The position numbers and the translations under genes were made by a program. From assembly GCA_017881985.1 (NCBI GenBank), contig JADGQH010000061.1, forward strand, positions 1 to 13,348: a stretch of DNA of 13,348 nucleotides. The letters run 5' to 3'. Positions 1-6,325 of the stretch are shown piece after piece (the first letter of the stretch is position 1; the number at the start of each line of letters is the position of its first letter). The DNA is from Chloroflexota bacterium (lineage in GTDB: Bacteria > Chloroflexota > Limnocylindria > Limnocylindrales > CSP1-4). The notes under the pieces are model-generated. The model made no database searches. It had not been told where the DNA came from and saw only the letters and a list, made by a program, of their open reading frames with translations.

Positions 1-93
1 GTGATGGGCGAAGCCGCGATGAACCGCGGATGCCGCGCTCGTGACCGACCGCCGCCGTGTTTTCCCCTTGCCCATCTTTCGCAGCAGGGCACC

Positions 94-114
94 GGGTCCC
101 CGTCGGGACCCCGG
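94..114 (+). terminator. GC-rich hairpin upstream of the ice-binding protein gene
   Basis: Seen: GGGTCCC (94-100), a CGTC loop, and GGGACCC (105-111) form a perfect 7-bp stem. Allowing one bulged C extends it by a CC/GG pair at the base. No T-tract follows. It lies upstream of the likely promoter at 143-171, so it more likely ends an upstream transcript than belongs to the leader of the next gene. The first 90 bases hold no gene I can support. Confidence 0.35.
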
Positions 115-142
115 CCGAATACTCTGCATTCCTCCTGTTCAT

Positions 143-171
143 TTGCAGCAGAAGTACCAGATGTGTACAAT
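143..171 (+). promoter_or_regulatory. Probable sigma-70 promoter of the ice-binding protein gene
   Basis: A TTGCAG -35-like hexamer (143-148) and a TACAAT -10-like hexamer (166-171) are separated by exactly 17 nt, in a locally AT-richer stretch. Transcription would start near 178 and give a leader of about 45 nt. The -10 matches consensus at 5 of 6 positions and the -35 at 3 of 6. Confidence 0.45.
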
Positions 172-223
172 GTGCGAATTCAAGGAGTGGTCAGTTGACC
201 CAAACCGCCAAATGGAGGACTGC

Positions 224-976
224 ATGAATACGTTCAAACGGTTGATAGCTGTATTGGCATCGTTTGCTTTGCTCAGTCTCACCGGGGTGGCCGCGCTCGC
301 GGCAGGCTCGACATCTGGCCCCGCACCCGTCGAACTTGGAACGGCGGGTAAGTTTGTGATTCTTTCGAAAGCTGGGATCTCGACCACTGGAACGACCAGG
401 ATCACCGGAAACATCGGCGTGAGCCCGATCGCTGCGACCGCCATGACCGGGTTTGGGCTGGTGCTGGACAGCTCGGGCGCATTCTCGCGCTCCAAGTTCG
501 TGACCGGCAAGGCCTACGCCGCCGACTACGCGGCTCCCACGCCCGCTAACCTCACTGCCGCCGTGGGCGCCATGCAGACCGCGTACACCAACGCTGCAGG
601 GCGGACGGCCGGCGTGACGGAACTGGGCGCCGGAAACATCGGAGGGCTCAAGCTCGCCCCTGGCGTCTACAAGTGGGGTACCGCGGTCACGATCGCAACA
701 GACGTGACGCTCTCCGGCAGCGCAGACGCCGTCTGGATCTTCCAGGTCGCGGGGACGCTCAACATCAGCTCCGCCAGGAAGGTCATCCTCGAGGGCGGCG
801 CGCAGGCCAAGAACGTCTTCTGGCAGGTCGCTGGGGCAACAACTCTTGGAACCTCCTCGACGTTCAATGGAACTATTCTGGACAAGACAAACATTGCGCT
901 ACAGACTGGCGCAGTCCTGAATGGCCGGGCACTGGCGCAGACTGCGGTCACGCTCGATGCCAATGCCGTCCAGTAG
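224..976 (+). CDS. Secreted ice-binding protein (DUF3494 family)
   Basis: Predicted 250-aa secreted ice-binding (antifreeze-like) protein of the DUF3494 family. Known members are beta-solenoids that adsorb to ice and limit recrystallisation or provide freeze tolerance outside the cell. Residues 1-27 are a signal peptide: basic MNTFKR, a hydrophobic core, and ALA-A near the cleavage site. Family hallmarks follow: TGNIGVSP early, LAPGVYKW in the middle, then FWQVAGATTLG (199-209), FNGTIL (214-219), GAVLNGRALAQ (229-239) and AVTLDANAV (241-249). It matches a single-domain member in length and has no visible anchor or sorting domain. The ATG at 224 is chosen because GGAGG (214-218) sits 5 nt upstream and it begins the signal peptide; the frame is open further upstream. 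Base composition looks lower in GC than later genes. This family is known for horizontal transfer, so acquisition is plausible (inference). Confidence 0.93.
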   Translation: MNTFKRLIAVLASFALLSLTGVAALAAGSTSGPAPVELGTAGKFVILSKAGISTTGTTRITGNIGVSPIAATAMTGFGLVLDSSGAFSRSKFVTGKAYAADYAAPTPANLTAAVGAMQTAYTNAAGRTAGVTELGAGNIGGLKLAPGVYKWGTAVTIATDVTLSGSADAVWIFQVAGTLNISSARKVILEGGAQAKNVFWQVAGATTLGTSSTFNGTILDKTNIALQTGAVLNGRALAQTAVTLDANAVQ

Positions 977-996
977 GGAAACCTGATTCACTATCG

Positions 997-1017
997 CAGC
1001 CACTTTCGTTGTGGCTG
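997..1017. terminator. Hairpin just after the ice-binding protein gene
   Basis: CAGCCAC (997-1003) and GTGGCTG (1011-1017) form a perfect 7-bp stem around a 7-nt T-rich loop (1004-1010), 20 nt after the stop codon. It lacks a T-tract. The position suits transcription termination of the ice-binding gene, with the second hairpin (1022-1068) acting in series. Confidence 0.5.
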
Positions 1018-1021
1018 AGGC

Positions 1022-1068
1022 GAGCCTCCAGAGGTGTGGGATACGCCCCGCACGTACTCTGGAGGCTC
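1022..1068. terminator. Long bulged hairpin between convergent genes
   Basis: GAGCCTCCAGAG (1022-1033) pairs perfectly over 12 bp with CTCTGGAGGCTC (1057-1068). An inner stem, GTGTGGG (1034-1040) with CCCGCAC (1047-1053, one G-T pair), adds 7 bp around a 6-nt loop, leaving a 3-nt bulge (1054-1056). There is no T-tract on either strand. It lies between convergent genes ending at 976 (+) and 1205 (-), so a bidirectional terminator is the simplest reading. A repeated palindromic element is possible; no second copy was noticed in this window. Confidence 0.55.
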
Positions 1069-1204
1069 CCACGTACTTGGTCAGGCTGAGCTGGGACGCG
1101 CGCAGGAGCTCGTGATCCCCTCTTGGGGGAGGGCTCTCGACGGGCGCGGAGTCCCCGGCCTGAACCGCGCCTCGTCGATGACGTTCAGAGGCTGGTCGGA
1201 GAAA

Positions 1205-1588
1205 TCATTCCTTTGGGATCGATGGTTGAGTCTCGACCGTGCGGGAGCGCGGGTGCGAGGTCCTCTTGCGGCCCCGACCGCCCGGGATGTTTCCTTTGCT
1301 GATGTAGATGGTCGTTCCGCGGACGCCATAGCTAAGGTCCCGGCCTTCGGCAACGAGCAGGCGGTTGATGGCCGCACGCATCGTTGGAAGCTTCTGATCG
1401 CCGCGCAACTCGACGGCTATGGCTTCGGAAGCGGGAAGTGCCGCGGCCTCGTTGAATATCGCCACGATCTCCTCATCGCGCTCGCGGGTCGCACGCTGGC
1501 GCGGTGTTTCAGTCTTTGACGTGGTCTTCTGCGGTGCGATGTCGGCGAGAGCAACCTTCTTGACCGCGAGATGCTTGTACTTTGGCAT
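1205..1588 (-). CDS. Basic 127-aa protein of unknown function
   Basis: I do not recognise this protein. It is 127 aa and strongly basic at both ends. The N-terminus (about residues 1-38) is Lys/Arg/Thr-rich and likely disordered. The centre (about 39-80) looks alpha-helical and includes the segment LPTMRAAINRLLVAEGRDL. A short segment GVRGTTIYISKG could be a beta hairpin, and the tail is Arg/Gly/Ser-rich. There is no signal peptide, membrane segment or metal-binding cluster. A nucleic-acid-binding role would fit the charge but is only a guess. The ATG at 1588 has GGGAG about 10 nt upstream. Support for coding is an uninterrupted frame and protein-like composition; the alternative is a spurious frame antisense to nothing obvious. 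Confidence 0.6.
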   Translation of the reverse strand: MPKYKHLAVKKVALADIAPQKTTSKTETPRQRATRERDEEIVAIFNEAAALPASEAIAVELRGDQKLPTMRAAINRLLVAEGRDLSYGVRGTTIYISKGNIPGGRGRKRTSHPRSRTVETQPSIPKE

Positions 1589-1911
1589 TCAGGTATGACT
1601 CCCATGGTTCGATGTTCCAATGGAAGTAACTTGATGCTTCCAGAGACAATCGTCAACAGGTTTCCACGGCGCGAGTCTGAACCTGTCGGGCACCGCGTCC
1701 GTCGCGGCGGGAAGTGTCTCGGGTGACACGGGAAACTGGACGTCCCCCCTTTCACCCTCTATCCATCGTGGCGCGGATCGACTACCGTGCATGGGCAAGC
1801 CCGACCAGCGGGCACAGGACCTCCGGCAGACACGATCGCTCCCACTCACGGACCCCCGCGAGGCAGTCGGTCATGGACGCGGGCGCCGGCGAGCACAGAG
1901 GAGCGCTTCTC
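1589..1911. other. Intergenic region between divergent genes
   Basis: This 323-base stretch separates the start of the 127-aa gene (-) from the zinc-ribbon gene (+) and must hold both promoters. On the minus strand a TTGACG -35-like hexamer (1656-1651) is present, but no good -10 stands at the right distance. A short inverted repeat GGAAG (1622-1626) / CTTCC (1637-1641 region) is visible. The zinc-ribbon frame is open upstream to 1714, but the translation there is unlike the family. I see no RNA gene or additional coding sequence. Confidence 0.4.
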
Positions 1912-2331
1912 GTGTACAGCGACAAGGTGTTGACCTGCGCGGATTGCAGCCAGGACTTCGTCTTTACAGCCAGTGAGCAGGAGTTCTACGCGACCCGCGG
2001 CTTCACGGAGCCGCGCCGTTGCTCATCCTGTCGCGCAAGCCGCAAGGCAGCCCGGGGCGACACCGGCGGCAATACGGGTTTCGGCGACCGAGGCGGTTCC
2101 AGCTACGGCAGCAGTACCGGCTACGGCGACCGAGGCGGTTCCAGCTACGGCGAGAGCAGCGGTGGCTACGGTGGCGGAAGCAGCAGCGGTGGCGGCGGGT
2201 ATTCCCGCGGCCCTCGCGAGATGTTCACCGCGACGTGCTCGAGTTGCGGCAAGGAGGCATCGGTCCCCTTCCGGCCCACGAGCGGCAAGCCCGTCTATTG
2301 CAGCGACTGCTTCGCCACGCGACGCGCCTGA
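1912..2331 (+). CDS. Zinc-ribbon protein with Gly/Ser/Tyr-rich linker (CxxC-x17-CxxC)
   Basis: A 139-aa protein with two zinc-binding modules joined by a low-complexity linker. The N-terminal module (residues 1-45) has Cys9, Cys12, Cys37 and Cys40 and the conserved phrase FTASEQEFYATRGF, typical of the probable zinc-ribbon domain (zf-trcl type). The C-terminal module has Cys109, Cys112, Cys130 and Cys133, exactly the CxxC-x17-CxxC pattern. The linker (about 46-103) is Gly, Ser, Tyr, Asp and Arg only in large part and contains two 14-residue repeats beginning GFGDRGG and GYGDRGG. The family is common in high-GC environmental bacteria; its role is not established, and nucleic-acid or protein binding is inferred. 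The GTG at 1912 is preferred over the ATG at 1873 because AGAGGAG (1897-1903) stands 8 nt before it and relatives begin with a similar YSDK sequence. A hairpin terminator follows. Confidence 0.88.
   Translation: MYSDKVLTCADCSQDFVFTASEQEFYATRGFTEPRRCSSCRASRKAARGDTGGNTGFGDRGGSSYGSSTGYGDRGGSSYGESSGGYGGGSSSGGGGYSRGPREMFTATCSSCGKEASVPFRPTSGKPVYCSDCFATRRA
2082..2151 (+). repeat. Two 28-bp direct repeats, 42-bp period, inside the zinc-ribbon gene
   Basis: The 28-bp sequence at 2082-2109 is repeated exactly at 2124-2151, a period of 42 bp (14 codons). It encodes GDRGGSSYG within the linker. Identity at the DNA level, third positions included, indicates a recent tandem duplication or ongoing repeat homogenisation rather than old protein-level convergence. 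Confidence 0.85.
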
Positions 2332-2357
2332 GCGCAGGCGCGACGCGCAGCACCGAA

Positions 2358-2381
2358 GGGCCTCCGGCACGCCGGAGGCCC
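2358..2381 (+). terminator. Strong GC hairpin terminator after the zinc-ribbon gene
   Basis: GGGCCTCCGGC (2358-2368) and GCCGGAGGCCC (2371-2381) are perfect inverted repeats. They fold as a 10-bp stem with a 4-nt loop, 27 nt after the stop codon. Only a GTTCGT tail follows, as is usual for terminators in high-GC genomes. Confidence 0.7.
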
Positions 2382-2567
2382 GTTCGTGTCCCAGGCCAGC
2401 GCGTCGGGCGGGCCGGCGATCGAGGCGAGGCGCAGCGAACTCGCGGCCCGGCCCGATTCTCGAGATCCGAACGCGAACCCGTTGCTGAAGACTCCCAGCT
2501 TGTCCTGTTGTGCGTGTCCTTGGCCGTCCTCGCTTACGTCGGCCCGGTGTAGCGGCTGCGGGCGGAG

Positions 2568-3146
2568 TTGGTCGCGCTGCGGGTGATCCTGGGCGGCCTC
2601 AACGGCCTGATCGTCATCCTCCTGCTCTTCAGCCTCTGGCATGCGGCATTCGCGCTGGGCGTGCGCCTGACCCTCGCCTTCTTCGCAATCACGACGGTCA
2701 CGTCCTGGATCTTCGAGGAGATCGGCGTCGTCACGGGGCTCGTCTATGGCCCCTACCACTACACGTCGACGCTGGGCCCCGTGCTCGGCTCGGTTCCCGT
2801 CCTGATCCCCCTTGCCTGGTTCATGCTCGTCTACCCGAGCTACGTCCTCGCCAATCTCGCCGGGCATGGATGGCCGATCGGAACACCCGGAGGGAGCCGC
2901 CAGCTCGTCAGGCTTGCGTTCATCGGCGCCGTCGTGATGACCGCGTGGGACCTCGTCGTCGACCCAATCCTTTCCGGTCCGACGGTCGCCGCGTGGGTGT
3001 GGGAGCGCGGTGGTTCCTATTTCGGCGTCCCGCTCCAGAACTACCTCGGCTGGATCGCGACCACCTTCACGGTCTATCTCCTCTACCGCTCGGTGGAGCG
3101 ACGTTGGACACACCAGCCAGTCGATCCCCCATCTCCTTCGTTCTAG
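2568..3146 (+). CDS. Carotenoid biosynthesis membrane protein (CruF/DUF422-like)
   Basis: Integral membrane protein of the carotenoid biosynthesis family related to CruF, which hydrates the end of acyclic C40 or C50 carotenoids in the membrane. Family signatures are clear: TSWIFEEIGVVTG followed by GPYHYT, then LGPVLGSVPVLIPLAWFMLVYPSYVLA, MTAWDLVVDP, and GSYFGVPLQNYLGWIATTF near the C-terminus. About five hydrophobic helices are visible. At 192 aa from TTG 2568 it is short for the family, and the start is uncertain. A GGCGGAG sequence abuts TTG 2568 without spacing, GTG 2583 is an alternative, and an in-frame TAG lies at 2550-2552. The same frame just before that TAG encodes a further hydrophobic stretch, so the N-terminus may have been lost by a nonsense change. 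No other carotenoid gene is in the window, so the substrate is unknown. Confidence 0.82.
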   Translation: MVALRVILGGLNGLIVILLLFSLWHAAFALGVRLTLAFFAITTVTSWIFEEIGVVTGLVYGPYHYTSTLGPVLGSVPVLIPLAWFMLVYPSYVLANLAGHGWPIGTPGGSRQLVRLAFIGAVVMTAWDLVVDPILSGPTVAAWVWERGGSYFGVPLQNYLGWIATTFTVYLLYRSVERRWTHQPVDPPSPSF

Positions 3147-3284
3147 GTCTGTTCTCCCGCGAAGCGGCCGCGACGCAGCCCGCAGCGGGTGTCGGTCGCG
3201 ACCGAGCGCCACGTTGCCGGCCTGCGCGAGGGCACCGGCAGGCTTCGTCGTCGAGCGGCCGCCATGCTTGGCTCGTTTCGTGGG
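3147..3284. other. Gap between convergent genes with a 14-bp palindrome
   Basis: Between the carotenoid gene (+) and the TetR gene (-) lies the perfect palindrome TCGGTCGCGACCGA (3192-3205). It can fold only a 5-bp stem with a CGCG loop. It may be a weak bidirectional terminator or a chance GC-rich palindrome. Nothing else is evident. Confidence 0.3.
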
Positions 3285-3938
3285 CTAACGGTCGCCGAGC
3301 AGCTCGTGCTGGAGTGACGCTGCCACCCATTCGCGGTAGCGTGCGGCCGGCCAGCCGCGGACGTTCACGAGCAGGTGGTAGAGGCCCGGATCGTTGAGAA
3401 CCCAGACGATGTCGGCCGCGCTCTCCGCGTCGATCCCATCGCGCATCGGCCCCTTCGCCGCGGTGTCGGCGACGACGTGCGCAGCGCCGATCCGGCGCTC
3501 CTGCTGGATCTTGTCCCAGACCGGCCGGACCCCCGGGTCTGCCGAGGCTGCCCCGCGGATCGCCTCGTAGACCGCCGCGACGCGACCGCCGAGGTCGGCA
3601 ACGAGCCCGGCATACAGCTCGAGGTATCGGCGGGGGTCCGGCTCTGAGCGGATGGCGCGCGAAGCCGCGCGGTCGGGGAGCGAGACCGGCTCGTCGTCGC
3701 CGACGAGCGCCACATCGTAGGCATGCTTGAGGAGTGCGGCTTTGCCGCCCACCGCAGTGAAGACGGTCGCCCGACTTACGCCAGCGGCTTGGGCGATCGC
3801 GTCCATCGAGGTCGCGCCGTACCCGATCTCGACGAACAGCCGCGTCGCTGCGTCGATGATCGCGCGCTGCGTTTGGCCGGCGTGCGCCGCCCGGAGCGGC
3901 GAACGATAGGGCCGCTTGACAGGTGTCCGTTGTGTCAT
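3285..3938 (-). CDS. TetR/AcrR-family transcriptional regulator
   Basis: 217-aa TetR-family repressor. The N-terminal HTH domain spans about residues 20-66, with the helix pattern AIIDAATRLFVEIGYGATS, then MDAIAQAAGVSRATVFTAVGGKAALL. The turn-helix region GVSRATVF is standard, but the usual YRHF/YYHF motif is replaced by FTAV. The C-terminal ligand domain (about 75-217) is alpha-helical with no family-specific signature I recognise. The ATG at 3938 is chosen because upstream codons in the same frame look non-coding and because a TATACT -10-like box lies 10 bp upstream, implying a very short leader. It is divergent, with 79 bp between start codons, from the NTF2-like/oxidoreductase operon at 4018-5381. 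That operon is its most likely target besides itself. Confidence 0.9.
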   Translation of the reverse strand: MTQRTPVKRPYRSPLRAAHAGQTQRAIIDAATRLFVEIGYGATSMDAIAQAAGVSRATVFTAVGGKAALLKHAYDVALVGDDEPVSLPDRAASRAIRSEPDPRRYLELYAGLVADLGGRVAAVYEAIRGAASADPGVRPVWDKIQQERRIGAAHVVADTAAKGPMRDGIDAESAADIVWVLNDPGLYHLLVNVRGWPAARYREWVAASLQHELLGDR

Positions 3939-4017
3939 CAGACTGATAGTATAGTCATTACGCTCTAAGTCTTGTTGACAGGCTGGGCGGTGACACCAAC
4001 CCGGGGGAACCACGATC
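3939..4017. promoter_or_regulatory. Divergent promoter region, TetR / NTF2-like operon
   Basis: On the minus strand TATACT (3953-3948) is a good -10 for the TetR gene. The AT-rich core around it contains GACT (3941-3944) and AGTC (3953-3956), arms of an imperfect inverted repeat suited to a TetR operator. On the plus strand TTGACA (3975-3980) is a perfect -35, but no convincing -10 follows at 16-18 nt. GGGGG (about 4002-4006) provides the ribosome binding site for ATG 4018. The operator assignment is inference. Confidence 0.45.
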
Positions 4018-4476
4018 ATGATCGCCGACGCGCAGACAGGACGCGAACCGCTCACGGTGGTCCATCGACTCCAGGCGGCGACGAACGCTCACGACCTCGA
4101 TGCCCTCGTCGACTGCTTCACGGCCGACTACCGAAGCGACATCCCGCTCCACCCGTCGCGCAGCTTCCGCGGAAGCGAGCAGGTTCGCCGCAACTGGGCC
4201 CAGATTCTCGCCGGCGTTCCGAACCTCCACTCGGAGCTCATCCGGGAGGCGGTCGACGGCAACGTTGCGTGGGCGGAATGGGAATGGACAGGCACTCGAC
4301 GCGATGGTGCGCCCCACCTGATGCGCGGGACGACGATCGTCGGTGTCGAGGGCGAGCGGATCGCCTGGGCCCGCTTCTACATGGAGCCGGTCGTCGACGA
4401 CGGGATCGGGATCGACACCGCGGTCGCGCAGGCCTCCGCGGTCGTGCAGGCCGCCGCGCCGGCCTCCGACCGATGA
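4018..4476 (+). CDS. NTF2/SnoaL-like domain protein
   Basis: 152-aa single-domain protein of the NTF2/SnoaL-like superfamily, a cone-shaped alpha+beta fold used by small isomerases, cyclases, hydrolases and ligand-binding proteins. Visible marks are the opening helix and turn LQAATNAHDLDALVDCFTADY, the central FRGSEQVRRNW (probable active-site wall helix), the strands NVAWAEWEW and MRGTTIVGVEGERIAWARFYMEPV, and an Ala-rich tail. The start ATG has a G-rich Shine-Dalgarno about 11 nt upstream. Its stop overlaps the next start in ATGA (4473-4476), so it is translationally coupled to the oxidoreductase. The coupling suggests both act on the same metabolite. No catalytic residues can be assigned with confidence, so the substrate is unknown. 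Confidence 0.87.
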   Translation: MIADAQTGREPLTVVHRLQAATNAHDLDALVDCFTADYRSDIPLHPSRSFRGSEQVRRNWAQILAGVPNLHSELIREAVDGNVAWAEWEWTGTRRDGAPHLMRGTTIVGVEGERIAWARFYMEPVVDDGIGIDTAVAQASAVVQAAAPASDR

Positions 4477-5381
4477 TCGTCGTGGCCGGTGCGTCCGGCA
4501 CCCTGGGCCCGTTGCTCGTCCCGCTCCTCGTCGGGCGTGGGGAGCCCATGAGGGTCGTGACGCGCGACCCGGATGCGGCGAGTCGGAAGGTGTCGGGCGT
4601 CGAGCTCATCGCGGGTGACGTAACCCGACCCGCGGACGCCCGCCGGGCAGTCGAGGGCGCGCGCGTCGTCGTCTCGGCGATCACCGGCTTCGCGTCGCCG
4701 GCCGGGCTCCAGGCGGTCGACATCGAAGGCAACCGAATCCTCGCCGACGCTGCGGCCCGGGCGGGCGTAGAGCAGTTCGTCCTCTTGTCGGTCGCCCAGG
4801 CGATGGCCGATCATCCGATGGCGCTGTTTCGGGCGAAGTTCGCGGCCGAGCAGGCCATCCGGACCAGCGGCATCGGGTGGACCATCATCCGCCCAACGGC
4901 GTACCTCGAGACGTGGCTCGGGCTGATCGGCGGGCCGCTCGTGGCGAAGGGCAAGACCCTGGTCTTCGGCCGGGGCCGCAACCCGATCAACTTCGTCTCC
5001 GCGCTCGACGTGGCGCGCGTTGTCGACCTCGCGATCGCCGATCGGTCGTTCCGCGGAAAGGTCGTCGAGATGCCGGGACCCGAGAACCTCACGCTCGACC
5101 AGCTCGTCGCGATCATCGAGTCCGTCTATGGGCGCTCGGGCCGCGTCTCCCACACCCCACGAGCCGCCATGCGCCTGCTGTCGATCGCGCTTGGACCGAT
5201 CGATCGGATGCGCGCTGGACAGATTGCGGCAGCGCTCGTGATGGACACCCGCGACATGACGATGGACGGGCGCGCCGTTCGAGCCGCATATCCGTCGATC
5301 CCGATGACGACCGCGGCGACCGTCGCGGAGCGCTTGTTCGGCGCGACAGCCGGGCACGTGGTGCAGCCAGCGACAACGTGA
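4473..5381 (+). CDS. NmrA-like NAD(P)-binding oxidoreductase (atypical SDR)
   Basis: 302-aa atypical short-chain dehydrogenase/reductase of the NmrA or NAD(P)H-binding type. The Rossmann motif GASGTLG is at residues 6-12, immediately after the first strand MIVVA. VVTRDP (about residues 28-33) marks the cofactor-binding second strand. GVELIAGDVTRP, FVLLSVAQ, WTIIRPTAYLE and NFVSALDVARVV are all typical of the family, followed by a C-terminal PGPENLTLDQLVAIIESVYGR segment as in SDR_a5-like proteins. The classical Tyr-x3-Lys catalytic pair is not obvious; several family members act as redox sensors rather than enzymes. The ATG at 4473 overlaps the previous stop by 4 bp, which defines an operon with the NTF2-like gene. 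The likely regulator is the divergent TetR protein at 3285-3938. Confidence 0.9.
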   Translation: MIVVAGASGTLGPLLVPLLVGRGEPMRVVTRDPDAASRKVSGVELIAGDVTRPADARRAVEGARVVVSAITGFASPAGLQAVDIEGNRILADAAARAGVEQFVLLSVAQAMADHPMALFRAKFAAEQAIRTSGIGWTIIRPTAYLETWLGLIGGPLVAKGKTLVFGRGRNPINFVSALDVARVVDLAIADRSFRGKVVEMPGPENLTLDQLVAIIESVYGRSGRVSHTPRAAMRLLSIALGPIDRMRAGQIAAALVMDTRDMTMDGRAVRAAYPSIPMTTAATVAERLFGATAGHVVQPATT

Positions 5382-5513
5382 ACCGGGCTGGCCGCTCCAG
5401 CGTCCCTGGTTGCCACCCGGCATTGCTCGGCGCTGCCTCACCGGCCCGCCGCGGAGGCAATTGTCCGGGGCGCTACATCGCGCCAACGAGGTTACCGCTC
5501 ATGCAGCTCGCCT

Positions 5514-5541
5514 CCCGACACGACGGGTTCATCGTGTCGGG
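5514..5541. terminator. Bidirectional hairpin terminator between convergent genes
   Basis: CCCGACACGA (5514-5523) and TCGTGTCGGG (5532-5541) form a perfect 10-bp stem with an 8-nt loop. It lies between the oxidoreductase (ends 5381, +) and the dienelactone hydrolase (ends 5600, -). Neither side has a T-tract. The remainder of the 218-bp gap shows nothing recognisable. Confidence 0.65.
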
Positions 5542-5599
5542 CGTTCGGCAGACGGTCCGCTTCAGAGACGCGATTGCGGCAGTGCGCCCGGTCGGTGGC

Positions 5600-6325
5600 T
5601 CAGCCGCCGTCCCGCAGGTGGCGCCCGAAGAACGCGACGATCCGGCCCCGGGCGTCGAGGGCGGCCGGCTCGACGAGGTCGATCCCCCCGGTGAAGCGGC
5701 CCATCACGGCGAAGAGCCACGGCGTCTTCTCGTCCCGGTGGTCGTTCATGAACGAATGACCCGCCTCGGGATACTCCTTCACGTCGTGGTCGACGTCGAG
5801 GGACGTGAGGATCCCGTCGAGTCGCTCTGCGGCTCCCTTGAGCGAGCGGTCCCGGGCCCCGTAGCTCGCGACGATCGGGCACGCGTCGCGCAACGACGTC
5901 AACGGCTGCGCAGGGATCGCCCCGTAGTTGACGCTCGCGGCGGCGAACCCGTGCCCGGGTGCGAGCGCGAGGGCGAAGCCGCCGCCCATGCAGAACCCGA
6001 TGACGCCGACCCTCCCGGTGCAGTCCGGCCGCGCCGCCAGCCACGCGCGGGTCGCCTCGACGTCGTCGAACGAGCGCCCCTTGCCCGCGCGGAGGTCGCC
6101 CATCGTCGCGAACAGGCACCGGTAGAGGTTGCCGCGCGAGAAGAGGTCGGGCGCGATGGCGAGGTAGCCCGCCGCGGCGAGCCAGTCGGCCTGGCGACGG
6201 ACGTCCTTGCTCATGCCGCCTGCGTCGTGGATGACGACGACGCCCGGCCAAGGTCCATCGCCGGCAGGCTGTGTCACGTAGGCCCGCAGGCGCGCCGCCA
6301 GCGTTTCGATGGTCACCTCGGTCAT
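5600..6325 (-). CDS. Dienelactone hydrolase family protein
   Basis: 241-aa cytoplasmic alpha/beta hydrolase of the dienelactone hydrolase family, whose members open enol-lactones such as dienelactone in chlorocatechol degradation or act on other esters. The catalytic triad is readable: nucleophile Cys112 in GFCMGGG, Asp159 in SYGARDRS and His190 in EAGHSF. HDAGG (33-37) supplies the oxyanion-hole segment, and APDLFSRGN (58-66) and NYGAIP are family-typical. Length matches the family and no signal peptide is present. The ATG at 6325 has GAGGG 6 nt upstream. It stands alone on the minus strand, with 353 bp upstream before the cupin gene. No catechol dioxygenase or maleylacetate reductase is nearby, so participation in aromatic degradation is unproven. 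Confidence 0.93.
   Translation of the reverse strand: MTEVTIETLAARLRAYVTQPAGDGPWPGVVVIHDAGGMSKDVRRQADWLAAAGYLAIAPDLFSRGNLYRCLFATMGDLRAGKGRSFDDVEATRAWLAARPDCTGRVGVIGFCMGGGFALALAPGHGFAAASVNYGAIPAQPLTSLRDACPIVASYGARDRSLKGAAERLDGILTSLDVDHDVKEYPEAGHSFMNDHRDEKTPWLFAVMGRFTGGIDLVEPAALDARGRIVAFFGRHLRDGG

Noticed and set aside
1022..1068. Integron attC site
   Set aside because: The hairpin has a bulge, but the conserved core sites (RYYYAAC / GTTRRRY) are absent at its ends and no integrase is present.
1034..1519. Plus-strand open frame of about 160 codons across the hairpins and the 127-aa gene
   Set aside because: It runs through the terminator hairpins and antisense to a better candidate, and its translation has no fold-like pattern. 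Treated as a shadow frame.
2019..2552. Plus-strand ORF covering the zinc-ribbon gene in another frame
   Set aside because: Most of it is Arg-rich shadow. Only its last codons (2499-2549) are of interest, as a possible lost N-terminus of the carotenoid gene.
3192..3205. 14-bp perfect palindrome TCGGTCGCGACCGA as an operator
   Set aside because: It lies between 3' ends of convergent genes, far from any promoter. GC-rich palindromes of this size can arise by chance.
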